Both the position numbers and the translations under genes were made by a program. 55,631 nt of DNA from Lingula anatina (Eukaryota; Brachiopoda; Lingulata; Lingulida; Lingulidae). The notes beneath the pieces were generated by a model, which was given only the letters and a program-made list of their open reading frames with translations, made no database searches and had not been told where the DNA came from. Location of the stretch: assembly GCF_001039355.2 (NCBI RefSeq), contig NW_019774036.1:512330-567960 (forward strand), read 5' to 3'. Shown piece by piece: positions 22,574-34,440 of the stretch (its first letter is position 1; every line of letters begins with the position of its first letter).

Positions 22574-23194
22574 CTAGGATAATGTATTAAAACAAACTGC
22601 AAAGTGCTGTTTTTGATTTTCATCTGGATTCTCAATTTCAACTCCGCTGTTACATTAACTAAGCTGTATCATTTCCCTCACATTTTAAATACAACAAAAA
22701 TATCATTATTACGGGTCAGATAATCCTTGTCATGGAACTTTTTTGTTGGTTGTATTTGCCTTAGCACTTCTTTTAATTCAGTCCCTTAATCCAGTTAATA
22801 TATGTGCTAACTACTATGTAACAATACAGTCTCATGGTTACGTCTTGCAATCTGTAAAGCTTACAGATTAATCAAGATTTTAAAAATCTGTTAACTGATT
22901 TCTTATTGTTAAATTAGCAACAAATAAACCAAATATTGGTATGAGAGTTCTTTGAGGAATATTTTATGTGCAAGCATGAGGGCTAAAGTTTCTGCAAACA
23001 GAACATCAGCACAAACACTATATTCAAACAGGAGGACTGACTCTTTAATAGCGTAACATTTTATCTGGAATTATTTAGTAAACATCAATTCCAATTCTTC
23101 ATCAGAGTTGAAAACTTCACCCATAAAAGAACAAATATATTATATGGGTTTAATATAACACTTCATAATAAAATTCCATCATAACTACCAACAT

Positions 23195-23299
23195 CTATTC
23201 TGCTTTGTGTGAGACATATTTCCTCTCGACACATGAATAAGACAAAGTGCTGCTCTTGCTGCTGTCTTTCACTGCCTGCTTTTTCATGGTAAGGGTACT
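23195..23299 (-). other. Exon-like unit, copy 1 (minus strand)
   Basis: Follows an acceptor (TTTTTTCAG) and stays open to TAG at 23195-23197: STLTMKKQAVKDSSKSSTLS, then YSCVERKYVSHKAE, a Ser/Lys-rich tail-like peptide. Related units occur at 34381-34438 and 35650-35714. A second frame is also open, so the reading frame is uncertain. It may be a repeated last exon of a tandemly duplicated gene. Confidence 0.35.
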
Positions 23300-23309
23300 C
23301 TGAAAAAAG

Positions 23310-23790
23310 AACAATATAACTGAAAAAACTGAAAATTACATTGGAAAGACTAGCAAATCCAAGGACTTAAAATAGTTAAACGTTAATAATTTTGTCAAAT
23401 ATTGTCTAATATTTCTGAAATTTGTACAAATGATGCTTAACAACAATAAAAATCTCTGATTAGATGATCTGTTGACTGTATCTAATGAAAAGTGATTTTT
23501 GGGACAATTAATTTAGGACAACTGAAATTTACATTGAAAAGACTGGCAAATCCCATGACTTAAAATAGTTAAACGTTAATAATTTTGTCAAATCTAGTCC
23601 AGTGTTTCTGAAATTTGTACAAATGATGCTTAACAACAATAAAAACCTGTGATAAGCTGATCAAATGACTGTGTCTAATGAAAAATATCTTCTTTCGACA
23701 ATATCCTTGAAAAAACTGAAAAGTACACTGAAAAATCTGGCAAATTCCATGGCTTAAAATAGTTAAATGTTAATAATTTTGCAATGTGAT
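23310..23790. repeat. ~192-bp tandem repeat array, left block
   Basis: About 2.5 units, each containing AAATAGTTAAACGTTAATAA, TTTGTCAAAT and TTGTACAAATGATGCTTAAC. The same units continue at 34441-36000, so the array was split by the transposon inserted between them (its left edge is at 24030). Confidence 0.9.
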
Positions 23791-24029
23791 TATAAAATAA
23801 AATAGCAAATGTGATGATTTGAGGTTGTTTGTGTAGGAGGTTGCAAATTACCTATAATTGTTATCTGGAAAACAATATATACCCAAACAAGACTTCTCCT
23901 TACTATCAATGCCAGATGCAGATTACTCCTTACTATCGGTTTCTGGAATGGGTTGTTAATTGTTATCACAACATTTGACAATGTCCTAAATCTTGCCACA
24001 TATCATGTATTGTACACATGGATAAGACA

Positions 24030-24042
24030 CCCTTAGCAAAAT
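24030..24042 (+). repeat. Left terminal inverted repeat
   Basis: CCCTTAGCAAAAT, preceded by the CA target duplicate at 24028-24029; complementary to 34368-34380. Confidence 0.9.
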
Positions 24043-24052
24043 TTTAAGCTTC

Positions 24053-24425
24053 CCGCACACTGTTTTTGCGTATACGCAGCAGACTCACACTAAGGGTTTC
24101 TGCGGATGCGCAGCACGCCTCATTTGCATGGTAAAATACGCACCTCCCGCACACCCCTTGCATATCTCCTGTATACTTCCTGCACTGCCCCAACACCACA
24201 ACCAGCACACTTTTTGCACACCTCTTGCATACTTTTTGCACATCTCCTGCGCACTTCTAGCATACCTTCTACGTACTTCTTGCATACCTCCTGCGTACTT
24301 CCTGCATACTCCTCGTATACCCCCTGCGCACTACTTGCATACTTTTCGCACACCTCCTGCATACTTCTTGCACACCTACTGCGTACTCCTTGCAAGCCTT
24401 CTTTGCATGCCCCCCGCACACTAAT
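24053..24425 (+). repeat. Left subterminal motif array
   Basis: About 25-30 copies of short C/T-rich motifs of the form TGC-R-YAC-YT (for example CTTGCATAC, CCTGCGTACTT, TTGCACACC) spaced about 12-14 bp. All frames stay open on both strands because the repeat lacks stops; these are not genes. In CACTA-like elements such arrays bind the transposase-complex protein. Confidence 0.85.
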
Positions 24426-24665
24426 TTAAATATTTCATTTAAATTTTACTTATTTTTCAATCTGTAGAATTAATATAAACTGATTAAAAAACAAGTGAGT
24501 AAAATTTAGGTATTGAGTTACATTAGAATAAGTGAAAACAAAAAATTTTATTAAGCATGTCAGAAAAGGTAAAATTATCCTTTAGAAGCTGTAGTGTCAT
24601 TGAATAGAAATTGTGTTAAATCCGTTTATCAACAAGAAACAAGACATTACAGTCATATATTGTGC

Positions 24666-24671
24666 TTTATT
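24666..24671 (-). terminator. Poly(A) signal of the BEN gene
   Basis: AATAAA on the minus strand, about 90 bases after the stop codon, with a suitable AT-rich context. Confidence 0.6.
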
Positions 24672-24758
24672 AAACAAATAAAAAAATCGAACAAAATTTG
24701 CAAAATTGAAAATGTCCATATTTCTCTTCCCAAGTTCTTTCTGACACATTTCTGTTCT

Positions 24759-27700
24759 TTAGTTATCCTGCCCTGTTCCCTCCATCTAAAAAAAAAAATG
24801 AGCATATCGTTAAGTTATACAAATTCACCACACTGTGCACAATGCTTAACATTAAAATCTAAACATCCAAGTGGAGGACAAAAACATCATTTTCATATAC
24901 ATGTTACTGTAGGTCGTAAAATCAAGTGTTAATTGATCATGTAAAGAAAAGATAGAAAGGTGGAAAGAAAAAATGTCTTGGATAAGGAAAAAATTAAACC
25001 AAACTGCTTTGAAGAATACTTACATTTCTCACACATCTACGTGATGTAGAAATTTTAGAGTTTATGGCCGCATTCACTTGAATGGCTGTAAGTCCCAACT
25101 TTGTCATTCCATAGACTAAAAGAAAAAATGGGTCAGTGATAAATAAACTGGTGGCAAAAATATAAAGATAAAGCATAACATTTCAACATTTGGGAATACT
25201 GATGATAAAGCACTGATTAAAATAATTTTAAAAGTGTATTTTTTATATGAAACTTACTCTGCAGAGCTCTTCCGACTGCTGAACTATCAAGGAAGGCCAG
25301 GGCTGTTGTTGCAGACAGTTGCTGCGGTGTGAAAAACCCGTCCAGAAGCTTTTTTAACACAAATGTGCTGGGTTTCTTGTGGCATTTGGAAAGGGTTTCC
25401 ACCAGCCAATGGCTGCTCACTGTCAGATCTGTGCCTTCCAGGCGGGTCATTCCTGTTTCAGGTTCCTCACCACTCTGTAGGACCACCTGAAAATGATTTA
25501 ACCAAATGTTCATTTATCCAAGGTGGTGCATACAGTTATGTGTAGATACGACATTTAAAAAAATATAAACCTCAATTTTTCAGAAATTTAAACTTTTTTA
25601 CTTATTTTAAATCAAATTATTTAATTGAAAAATAATGGGGTTTCTAATTTGTGCGTGTGTGGGTGCAAGGGGGGGGGGTCAAATGAAGTCCAAAGAATAT
25701 ACTTACAAAGTTTGCTGGGTTAATTCTCAAGCCTCTCTTAGGGCAATACCTTTCACTGCTATCATTGACAGTTGATCTTGTTGATCTCAAAAGCTGATCT
25801 GAAATTAAATAGTAACTTCTGTAATTTCTTGTGATTAAAAGAAACAAGCCTAACTTACAGTCTTTCAGGAACTTTAATAGTAAAAAAAAGCCTTAATTGG
25901 AAATTTTTGGAAATTTAATGAATTTTCCAAAGACAATTATCTAAGGAACAAGAATATAAACAAACCATGAGAAAACATTTACAGGACTAACAAAATGGAT
26001 TTTTCTGCCTTAATATGAATTTAAAATTAAAACAAACCATATTTCTGCTGAAGTTCTTCAAATTTCTGCTGTGCTTCTTCAAGCTGTGATGCCTTCCTTC
26101 TGTTTTCTTGTTGAAGACATTCCATGGCTTTAGTAACATCTCTTAGTTTGTTCTGCGTCAAGATGCACTCCCCACACCCAGCAGTATCCTCCAGGAGGGA
26201 AGTGAAGCTGTGCACAGAAGGGGTATGAGTCAGGTTGGATAAAGTATTGGAGGGCTCAGTAAGAACAGCAAGAGAAACAGGTGTTGGAACTGAAGGGGGG
26301 GCTGGTGAAAAACCTAACATGTTAGTAGAAGTGGCTGAAAGGGTTGGAAAAGATGGAGGCATGCTGACATGAGGTTCGGCAGTGGAGGGAATGCTACCAA
26401 GAGATTGATAAGGCATGCTGGGGGTAAAAAAGTCAGAAGTGGGTGGATTATTAGGGGTGTGAAGAGGCATATGGGGGGTGGAAGATGCTACTGGCCCTGG
26501 GACACTACTAAAATGTGGTGCACCTATGGTAGGTTGTGGAGGAGTAGCCATACGTGGGGGTACATCTTGTTCACAGGCTCTTCTTGAGTTTACCTCCTGC
26601 GTTAACTGTTGGAGCATCATTTTACTTTTTTCTTTCATTGCAGAAATCTTGTTTTTCTCTGCATCCTTTTTGGCTTTCTTGGCATCTGTAACAAAACAAA
26701 AAATTGTTCCAAGCTTAAAAATTTACTGACCATCAGTGTGCTGAAGAGCACATCATAGAGTAAGATGAATTTCTAAAAGAATGTACATATTAATCACTGT
26801 CATACAGAGATGTATATAAAAAAATGAAGATTTCAATATAGGTTATCTTAAAGTACTTTCTGTCACATCAGTTAATACTTACCATCCTTGGCAGTCCCCT
26901 TGTTTTCTTTATTAGCTACAAAGACAAACAAAAATGTTAACCCTTGCAACATATGAAATGAGAATTCTATGTATGTCATGTGTTTTCAATTATTTACATA
27001 TGAAACACTTATTATTAAAAGCAAAGAGGTATTCAAATTCTTTACAATCACATTATTACAATGTACTCCAACACCATTCTGTTAAATGAATGAAACAATG
27101 TTCACTTACTATCAAACAGCCTCTTCCTACTCGGGTTTTTCTGAGTACTGTCTTTGTTCAAATCTCCTATGTAAGTAAACATTTGGGTAATGAATTAAAT
27201 GATACACATTTTAATGAGGGTCAAATTGGTTTGAATCTGGGCTATGCAAATCCCAAACCCTAATATTAAATAGTAACTCAGCAGTTAAAATCCCACTTCA
27301 AGTCATAAAAGGTCCATTAAAAATCAGTCTTGCCTTATGCGTTACAGCTACAGAAATATGCTGCTTAAGACTAAAGTTAAGTTAGAACTAAGTGATACAA
27401 TTGTATTGTGTTCTCATTATGAAACTTTACCTTTTTCATGACTACTTTTAGCTTTTAGACACTTAGTCTTGTCCTCTGAAATGAAAAAGAAAAAAAAAAG
27501 TCATGAATAAATACAAAAACTGTTCAAGTCTTATACTTATATTTATTCAAGTTCTAATGTGTTGTTTGGATTGTTATTTATATAGGAAAGATTTTTATTT
27601 GAAGCATGTTAGAAGATAAAAAAAAAAACATTAATTATATTGTCATAAGCAAACATTTGCATGGCTAAGATCTCACCCAAATATCAAATGCTAATAATGA

Positions 27701-28522
27701 AGAGGATTGCAACAAGAGGATACGATATTAATAAGAAATTAGTATAGGGGTTTTAATACCATTGCATGAATGATGACAGTTTTTTCACATACATATTCCT
27801 TTCGTCTACATATGATAATTCATAAGAATAAAACTCACCACTGCAACATAATATCTCAGCGGCATAATACTGTCCTTTCCAAGGTGCAAATATCTCTGAT
27901 CCAACATTTGGTTCAAAACCCTCATCTGGCAACCTGCACTTATCCAGAGGTGTAACAGCAAGAATGTTGTCAGCCACAAACATCACCGTAAGCCATACTT
28001 CTAGAAGTATAAATACAAATTACTTTTAACCATACATATCAGGCAGATTATTTTGTAGAACCAATCAAACACAAATAGGCTTAATTCACACACAAAAATA
28101 TCAAAGCCAAACATAGTTTCACACATTTACTTCGTTGCATAATTTATAAAGATCATATCCCTATCATAATGCATGCGCATTTTTCGGGGGAAAGATCGTG
28201 CGCTACTTCTTGCAAGGCACAGACTTGATGGAAAATTCGCACTGTGTGACTTAAGCGACAGTAAAACGCCTACATCAACGATGTTGTTGTTGTAACTCCT
28301 TAAATTCGTATACACATACAGTATTGTTTAACAAGTTTCAATGAAACGACATTGCTAGTGTATAACTGAATTAGTACTGTACCGTAACTCGAAAGCATCA
28401 AGAATATAGACGCGCTTGCGCTCAGTCGCGATGCTTTCGAGTTACGGAATAAAAGGTGTGCAAACTGATTTCTACTTACTCTCGCCGAAAGGTGCAGAAC
28501 TTGTCCTTTTTCGTGAAGGCAT
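24759..28522 (-). CDS. BEN-domain protein carried by the transposon, 10 exons, 475 aa
   Basis: Coding exons on minus: 28522-28480, 28000-27839, 27475-27431, 27166-27110, 26915-26883, 26685-26038, 25798-25707, 25486-25258, 25115-25024, 24785-24759. All have GT..AG borders, and every phase joins without a stop. It starts MPSRKRTSSAPFGE. Exon 2 holds a small beta-type module ending in FAPWKGQYYAAEILC. Then come Lys-rich linkers, a Pro/Ser/Thr-rich region and a coiled coil (AMECLQQENRRKASQLEEAQ) in exon 6. Exons 8-9 hold a BEN domain (FVLKKLLDGFFTPQQLSATT, then LGLTAIQVNAAINSKI). BEN domains bind DNA or chromatin proteins. This is probably the element's accessory DNA-binding protein, acting in the nucleus on subterminal repeats; that role is inference. 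The gene is divergent from the transposase, with about 450 bp between start codons. Confidence 0.85.
28382..28447. promoter_or_regulatory. Perfect 18-bp hairpin with GC-rich loop
   Basis: 28382-28399 (CCGTAACTCGAAAGCATC) is exactly complementary to 28430-28447, with a 30-base loop containing a GCGCTTGCGC palindrome. It lies in the first intron of the BEN gene, about 35 bp beyond its donor. It may be an operator or RNA hairpin controlling one or both genes. Confidence 0.85.
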
Positions 28523-28973
28523 GTTGATTTTCCGTAGTATAGCTGTATATCTGTGAATAATATCGAAAACGTAGCTTCGAAATTCAGTGTACCCATCTTG
28601 AAATATTCAGCAGCATTTAAACACTGGCAATAACTTTCATTGGTCACAAAAACTGTCGAATCAGATTTCGTGCAATCCGTTCCTCAAAGGGAGACAGTAC
28701 GTACATACCCGGATGAAACCTTCCCGCCATGCCCTCCGTTGCGTACATGCTTCCGTGTTGATTTAGATGCTGTACGTTTGACAGATAAAAATCTGCAACC
28801 TTTGAAAAACGGATAAACCTGTAACGAGTACAATCCACTGAATAAACGTTTGTACTCAGCTTTAACAGCTATTTTCTTCCGTCCGACACACTGTTGTGAC
28901 AGTGCTAAATGCACACGTGAGCAAAGCTCGTCGAACCAGCATTTTGGAGTAGCCAGCGACAGCGATAGAAAAC
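28523..28973. promoter_or_regulatory. Divergent promoter region between BEN and transposase genes
   Basis: 451 bp separate the two ATGs. The region is less AT-rich than its surroundings and contains several CpG sites. No clear TATA box was seen for either gene, so a CpG-type bidirectional promoter is likely. Inference from position. Confidence 0.5.
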
Positions 28974-31900
28974 ATGACAAGCAAAATTGGTGAGTACTAT
29001 TTTCCATTATTTTTTCTTCACATGTAACTTTTTTTGCCAAAACCTAACGCACGGGAATGAAGACCTGTTAGTATTTGGACATTTGTCTACTGGTGCCAGT
29101 GATCAGAGTGATCTACCTAAATTCTTTTGATGCAATGTAGAAACCCATTAACATGTTATGATAACAATTGTAGTTTTCCATGTTGATCATGTATCGTCTG
29201 TAGTTGAAAATGTTGTGGCCGGGATAGCTATGTTAATATCAATCCATGTTGTTCTAAATGCTTAACCCCTGGTGCACACTCCTCTTTTTTTCTGTGATAC
29301 TTTGATATACATATATATAGCTTGATATAGGTACATGCATATACTGTATAGTGGAGTAGTGTGTGGTTTTATTTTTAAAATTTGTCAGCATCACCCTTTT
29401 TTCGCATTACTTGTAGGAGTATTTCCCTTTTAAAGTGTGGTATATACGGATATGCAAAGAAAATATTTTCATTATCTCTGATCCCCAAGCACAAATAGCC
29501 AAAATCTGCCCCAATTTTATTTCACACCTCATGTATCTTTTTACTGGAACTTTCTTTGCTACTGTAGATGGTTATTATTTTCTATACCTTCATGTGAGCT
29601 TTTATTTGTTTAAAGTATGACCAAGTAAAGATAAGCTATTTCAAATTTAAGTGTTGGTTATTGCAAACTACGTGTGCAGTTACGTGTGGTTAACCTCAGG
29701 TCGAGGGATTCTTTAACAAATTTACTGAAAGATCTGATATCAAGTTAGATAATGATTAAGTAACATATGTCACTTTTCTGGAAGCTGAATCTGACATGTC
29801 AAGATTACATAAAGTGAAAGGCCACAGTTAATGTTTTAATTACAGGTGTGGCTTGTCAGATTGTCTGGTTATTTGCTTGGCATCTCATTTCAATTTCACT
29901 CAAGTCTGATGCTAAAAGCAGATAAGATAAGGCTAAGATATTGATCAAAGGAATTGCAGTTTGGTGTCACCTTAATTGCAGGTGTTGTACAGGTATGATC
30001 TAGAGTTCTACCTGGCCACAGGGCACGAAAACTAGGATTCTGTTTGTGCCTTTGACAAGTTGTAATTAGTGAAGGGTTATTTTCATTATCTGTACACAAT
30101 CATGAACCTTAAGTCAGTGATGAGATATAGTTTAATTAATGGAAGAGCTGATGGTCCTATCAACAAAACCATTTGAGCAAAATTTTCTTTAGCAGTCCCT
30201 AGACATCTAAGTGATAAAAATTTCCAGGGATTTCTTTGACACTTAAGAAAATATGAAAATTAATCCATTTACTTGTTATTAAATAAATTCATATCTTGCA
30301 TTATTAATTATTAAAAGATGATGCATTTAGCTTGCCTACTTGCAAGTTATGCTAACATGTACGTAACATTAAAAATGTTATTCTAGCAATGGACTTTTAC
30401 ACGCCATTACTCACACTAATATGTGCATGCAGTACACATCATTTATTATTGAATTTTCATTACAAAGCAGGTAGAACAGTTGATGCACTGGGCCGGGTTA
30501 GACCCAAGAAGTACAAGAAATTGAGACTTGGCAAACACAGTGCAACTGGTTCAACTTGCCCAGACGTCCAGACCAGCCTACAAACCCAGGATTCTGCAGA
30601 GGATGACTTCTCCCAAAACCTTGATTTCTTAGAAAGCAACCTGTCTGCATCTGATCCATCAGTGAACCAAAGCACATTTCAAGATTTTCTCAAGGAAGAT
30701 AGCACCACCACACAAGAGCCTGACAGTTTGTCAAAGACCATTGCTGAGCTGTTAGAGGGCATTTGTGGTAATTAAAAATAAATCATGTTTATGTTAATTT
30801 TCTAGTGTGTTTTCACTGAAATTAATCCAGCTGATATGTCAATTGACCATATAGAAAAATGGTTTATATGTATGTTACTTTGACAAACTTCAATGTTAGG
30901 AGCCTACTAATTAGATACAAAGAGAATTTAAGCACTGAATTAATATGCAGCGATCCATCCATGATTTTAACCAAACCAAAAGTCTGTGCAAGTAATTTTA
31001 ATTACAATTAAAATTGTTCATGACCTTTACAAGAGCGTGCATAAAATAATATCAATTGTGTCTGTAATGTATGCCTAGACTTCTCTTAGGAAATCTATGT
31101 GACCGACTTTTAGTTTCAACAGCTGAATAAATTCTTTTCTATCATTTTAGCTCAAGACAGCCAAGACATGGAAAGTGACTTCATGAGTGACCCTGAAGAT
31201 GACAATTTACATACAGATCCAGAGCCAGACATTGAGCAGACGATCCATTCAGACATAGGGAGTCAACCAATCTATCCTGGTCATACTTTAACTATCCAGA
31301 TCAGCATGCTTCTCATCTTGCTGTATGCAACCACCCACTCCGTGACTGGAGCTCAGTTGAGTGACCTGTTGACTCTTATAAGTGTTCACTGCCTAGATGC
31401 TCACCCTGGCATCAAGAGTCTCTTCCGATTTAAGAAGTTCTTTGCCAACATTTCTTCCCCAATCAAAAGACATTATTTCTGCCCACGATGCCTGACAAGT
31501 GTGGAACCAACTTGCCTGTCCTGTCCGAATCCTGCCTGCAATTTCAATTTGATGGAAAGAAGGAACAAAAGCTATTTTATTCAAGTCCCCTTGCAGCAAC
31601 AAATTGAGAAACTTTTTAGCAGTCCAAATTTTTCTGATATGCTGTTGCATAGATTCAGAAGAAACAAAAAGAATCTTCACAATGTGGAGGACATTTATGA
31701 TGGCGAGATATACAGAAAATTGTCTGGTGAAAATGGTCCATTGTGTAGTAAATATCCATATAATATCTCTCTGTCTTGGAACACTGATGGTATACCAGTT
31801 TTCAAGAGCTCAAAATTTTCCATCTGGCCTGTATACATGATTATCAATGAGCTTCCCTATAATTGTAGGAGACGGTCTGAAAATTTACTGTTTGCTGGGT

Positions 31901-33513
31901 TGTGGTTTGGTAATTGTAAACCGCACATGCCTTTATTTTCCATGCCACTATATAATGATCTCCTCAACTTGGAAAGAGGTTTCCAGGTATGTGTCAATGG
32001 AAAAGCAGAATTGTGTAGAGCCTACGTAATCTGTGGTTCAGCAGACTTGCCTGCAAAAAGTTTAGTGTTAAACATGATGCAGTTCAATGGTTCTAATAGC
32101 TGTCACATGTGCACACAACCAGGAAATACTGTGAAAACAGATAAAGGTGGTGCAGTTCATATATTTCCATATGTGGAGGGAAATGCTAAAGGCCCTGGTA
32201 GGGAACCAACAATATGTTTGGACAATGCTAAGGAAGCTTTAAAGTCTGGTAAAGCTGTTGAAGGTATAAAGGGTCCTTCCTTTTTGATGGGGTTGAGGTA
32301 TTACCATTATATATTTTCTACCAGCATAGACTACATGCATGGTGTGCTATTAGGTACTACAAAATTGCTTATGAAACTTTGGTTTTCACCCAGTTTAAGC
32401 AAGGAAAAATTTAGTTTAGCATCTAGTGTTGATTTAGTAGATTCTCGTTTAACTTGTATTAAACCACCCTCATTTATATCAAGAGTGCCCAGGAGTTTCA
32501 GTGCTCATTATAAATATTGGAAGGCTTCAGAATTTAGGTCATGGCTCTTTTATTATTCTCTGCCTGTTGTACGGGATTTAATGGATCCTTGCTATTTTAC
32601 TCATTTTGCCTGTTTTGTAGAAGCAATATTTCTTCTTTGCCAGGAGAGTATAACAGAAAACGATATTGCTAGGAGTGAGATTTTATTGAATTATTTTGTT
32701 TTTATGTTTGGTTCACTTTATGGGGAAAGGTACTGTACCCTTAATGTTCATCTGCTATTACACTTACCAGACTGTGTTAGAAATCTGGGACCACTGTGGG
32801 TATATTCTTGTTTCCCATTCGAAGACATTAATGGACAGATTACAAGATTATACCATGGCACGCAAAATATTGATACTCAGGTAGTTGCATCAGTAAATAT
32901 TTTACAGACTTTGCCTTATCTTATTAGCCAAGTTCCTCAAAATTATAAAGAAATTGTACAGAAGTTAAGTAGAAAAAAAGAGTCTTTACCTGGTAAGGGT
33001 ATATTCATAGGAAGTAAATACAAAAAAGTTTTGTGTGATGATCTGTATTCTAAATTGATAGATAAGGAAGGTTCTTTTCTCCCACTTTCTAGTTTAGAAT
33101 TTTACAGTAGGATTTGTTTAAGGGGCCAGGTCATCCACTCTAAAGACTATAGTAAGGTTAAAGTGAGAAATAATTATACTGTTCAATATTTTGATGTAGA
33201 TGAAGGATTAATGAATGTTGGTTTTGTGGAGTTTTTTGTTAAAGTGTGTAAATGTTTAACAACAGAGGTTTGCAATTGTAAAGGATATGCCCTTGTAAGA
33301 AGCTTAAAACCTTCACCTCAGCCTTTGATAATGGACAGAAATGAAGTAAGTGGTCTGCCCCTTCTATTAAATCAGATTCATGTAGTACAGACAAGTCAGA
33401 ACATAGTAGCTATAAACATAGAACAAATTTTTGGAGTTTGTGTTTGTGTTAATTTTCATGGAAGTACTTCTTTGTATGTATGCGAACCACCAAACTTAAA
33501 AGAATGTGATTAA
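28974..33513 (+). CDS. Transposase, tnp2/DUF4218 (CACTA-like), 3 exons, 891 aa
   Basis: Coding exons 28974-28989 (MTSKI), 30471-30767 and 31151-33513, all phase 1-1 with GT..AG borders (donors GTGAGT and GTAATT; acceptors AAGCAG and TTTTAG). Exon 2 is a basic then acidic N-terminal region (GRVRPKKYKKLRLGKH). Exon 3 has a Cys cluster (FCPRCLTSVEPTCLSC), then the tnp2 core: SLSWNTDGIPVFKSSKFSIW, LLFAGLWFGNCKPHMPLFSM, LPAKSLVLNMMQFNGSNSCH and SIDYMHGVLLGTTKLLMKLW. The D of 'NTDG' and the D of 'DYMHG' are good candidates for catalytic acidic residues. A DUF4218-like region follows (NVHLLLHLPDCVRNLGPLW, then FEDINGQITRLYHGT). No internal stop or frameshift. It cuts and pastes the element at its termini in the nucleus. 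Poly(A) signal at 33601. Confidence 0.9.
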
Positions 33514-33600
33514 ATGTGTGGATCATTTTGTGGTATATGTTTAATATTATTACTTAGTGAGTTATGTACTTATCTATACTTGCAGATTTTTTCAACTGAC

Positions 33601-33606
33601 AATAAA
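33601..33606 (+). terminator. Poly(A) signal of the transposase gene
   Basis: AATAAA 88 bases after the transposase stop codon, in an AT-rich 3' UTR. Confidence 0.65.
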
Positions 33607-33835
33607 AATTGAAAATGTATTTTTTACAAAGTTTCTTATTGATGATTTAAAGAGGAGTGGTTGTTTTTCTTTGTGGAATATCCATTTTATACATTGAATA
33701 CATCTCCACTTTTATAAAAATAACTTGAAATGTAGTTTTCTTTTTAAAGATTGATCAAAAAGAAGTATTTTCTTTTTAAAATAATGAGGAATACAGTGCA
33801 CTAAATACATCACTTATAAATAATGAAATTCAGTT

Positions 33836-34364
33836 TGCTGCATGCTTCATAAAATTTCTAAGTTACTTGCATACTTGCAGCATACTCTAACTTGGAGTTA
33901 CAGGTTTGTTGCATACTTTCTGCACATTGTAAAAAAAAATTAAGTTTTCTGCCCATGTGTTGCACACTCCTGAAGAAAATATCAAGAAAAGTGCACACTT
34001 GTTGCACACTATGGGTGGATATTTTAAGTTAACTGCACACTTTCTGCAGACTGTAACATAAAATTAAGTTTATTGCACATTTGTTGCACACTCCTGAGGA
34101 AAGTTTCAAGAAAACTGCACACTTGTTGTACACTCTTGACAAAAGTTATAAGTTAACTGCACACTTTCTGCATGCTTCTATTCAAAAACCAAATTTGAGC
34201 ACACTTCCTGCACGCTTTGCTGTACTTAATGCAGTGTGCAGGAGGTATGCACAAAGGAAGGTTTTATACCGCACACTTCTGCGCACTCCCCAAAGCTGTC
34301 TACTGCACACTCTGCAGTGTGCTGCACATGTGCAGCATACTTGCAGTATATGTGTTGCACACTT
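33836..34364 (+). repeat. Right subterminal motif array
   Basis: About 20 copies of TGCACACTT-like motifs (TGCACACTTTCTGCA, TTGTTGCACACT, CTGCATGCTTC) in units of about 60-70 bp. The motif has the same strand orientation as in the left array, although the two ends of the element are otherwise inverted. Confidence 0.85.
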
Positions 34365-34367
34365 TTC

Positions 34368-34380
34368 ATTTTGCTAAGGG
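34368..34380 (-). repeat. Right terminal inverted repeat
   Basis: ATTTTGCTAAGGG, the perfect complement of 24030-24042, followed by the CA target duplicate at 34381-34382. Confidence 0.9.
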
Positions 34381-34438
34381 CATAGTGCTCCTCTTGGTGC
34401 TGTCTTTCACTGCCTGCATCTTCAAAGTAAGGGTAACT
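34381..34438 (-). pseudogene. Exon-like unit, copy 2, cut by the transposon
   Basis: On the minus strand the acceptor (TTTCCAG) and first 58 bases of the repeated exon-like unit are kept (SYPYFEDAGSERQHQEEHYA in one frame). It then runs straight into the right TIR. The missing rest lies on the other side of the transposon (up to 24029). One extra base relative to the other copies shifts the frame. Confidence 0.55.
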
Positions 34439-34440
34439 CT

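Larger units (their letters stand above)
24030..34380 (+). mobile_element. 10.35-kb autonomous tnp2/DUF4218-type (CACTA-like) DNA transposon
   Basis: Perfect 13-bp terminal inverted repeats, CCCTTAGCAAAAT at 24030-24042 and its complement at 34368-34380. The flanks are ..GATAAGA-CA at the left and CA-TAGTGCTC at the right, while the uninterrupted paralogue at 35640-35660 reads GATAAGACATAGTGCTG, giving a 2-bp CA target duplication. Inside are subterminal short-motif arrays at both ends, a transposase gene on plus and a BEN-domain gene on minus, both without disabling mutations. tnp2/DUF4218 transposases define the CACTA branch of the CMC supergroup. These termini do not start with the usual CAC, so subfamily placement is open. 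The element looks complete and young. Confidence 0.88.

Noticed and set aside
24085-24429. Overlapping open frames on both strands (about 100 codons, Cys/Tyr-rich or His/Pro-rich)
   Set aside because: They follow from the stop-free subterminal motif array of the transposon; all are low-complexity translations of one repeat.
24030-34380. Whether this is a CRISPR array, prophage or bacterial island
   Set aside because: Introns, poly(A) signals and a tnp2-type transposase show a eukaryotic DNA transposon; no evenly spaced direct repeats with unique spacers exist in the window.
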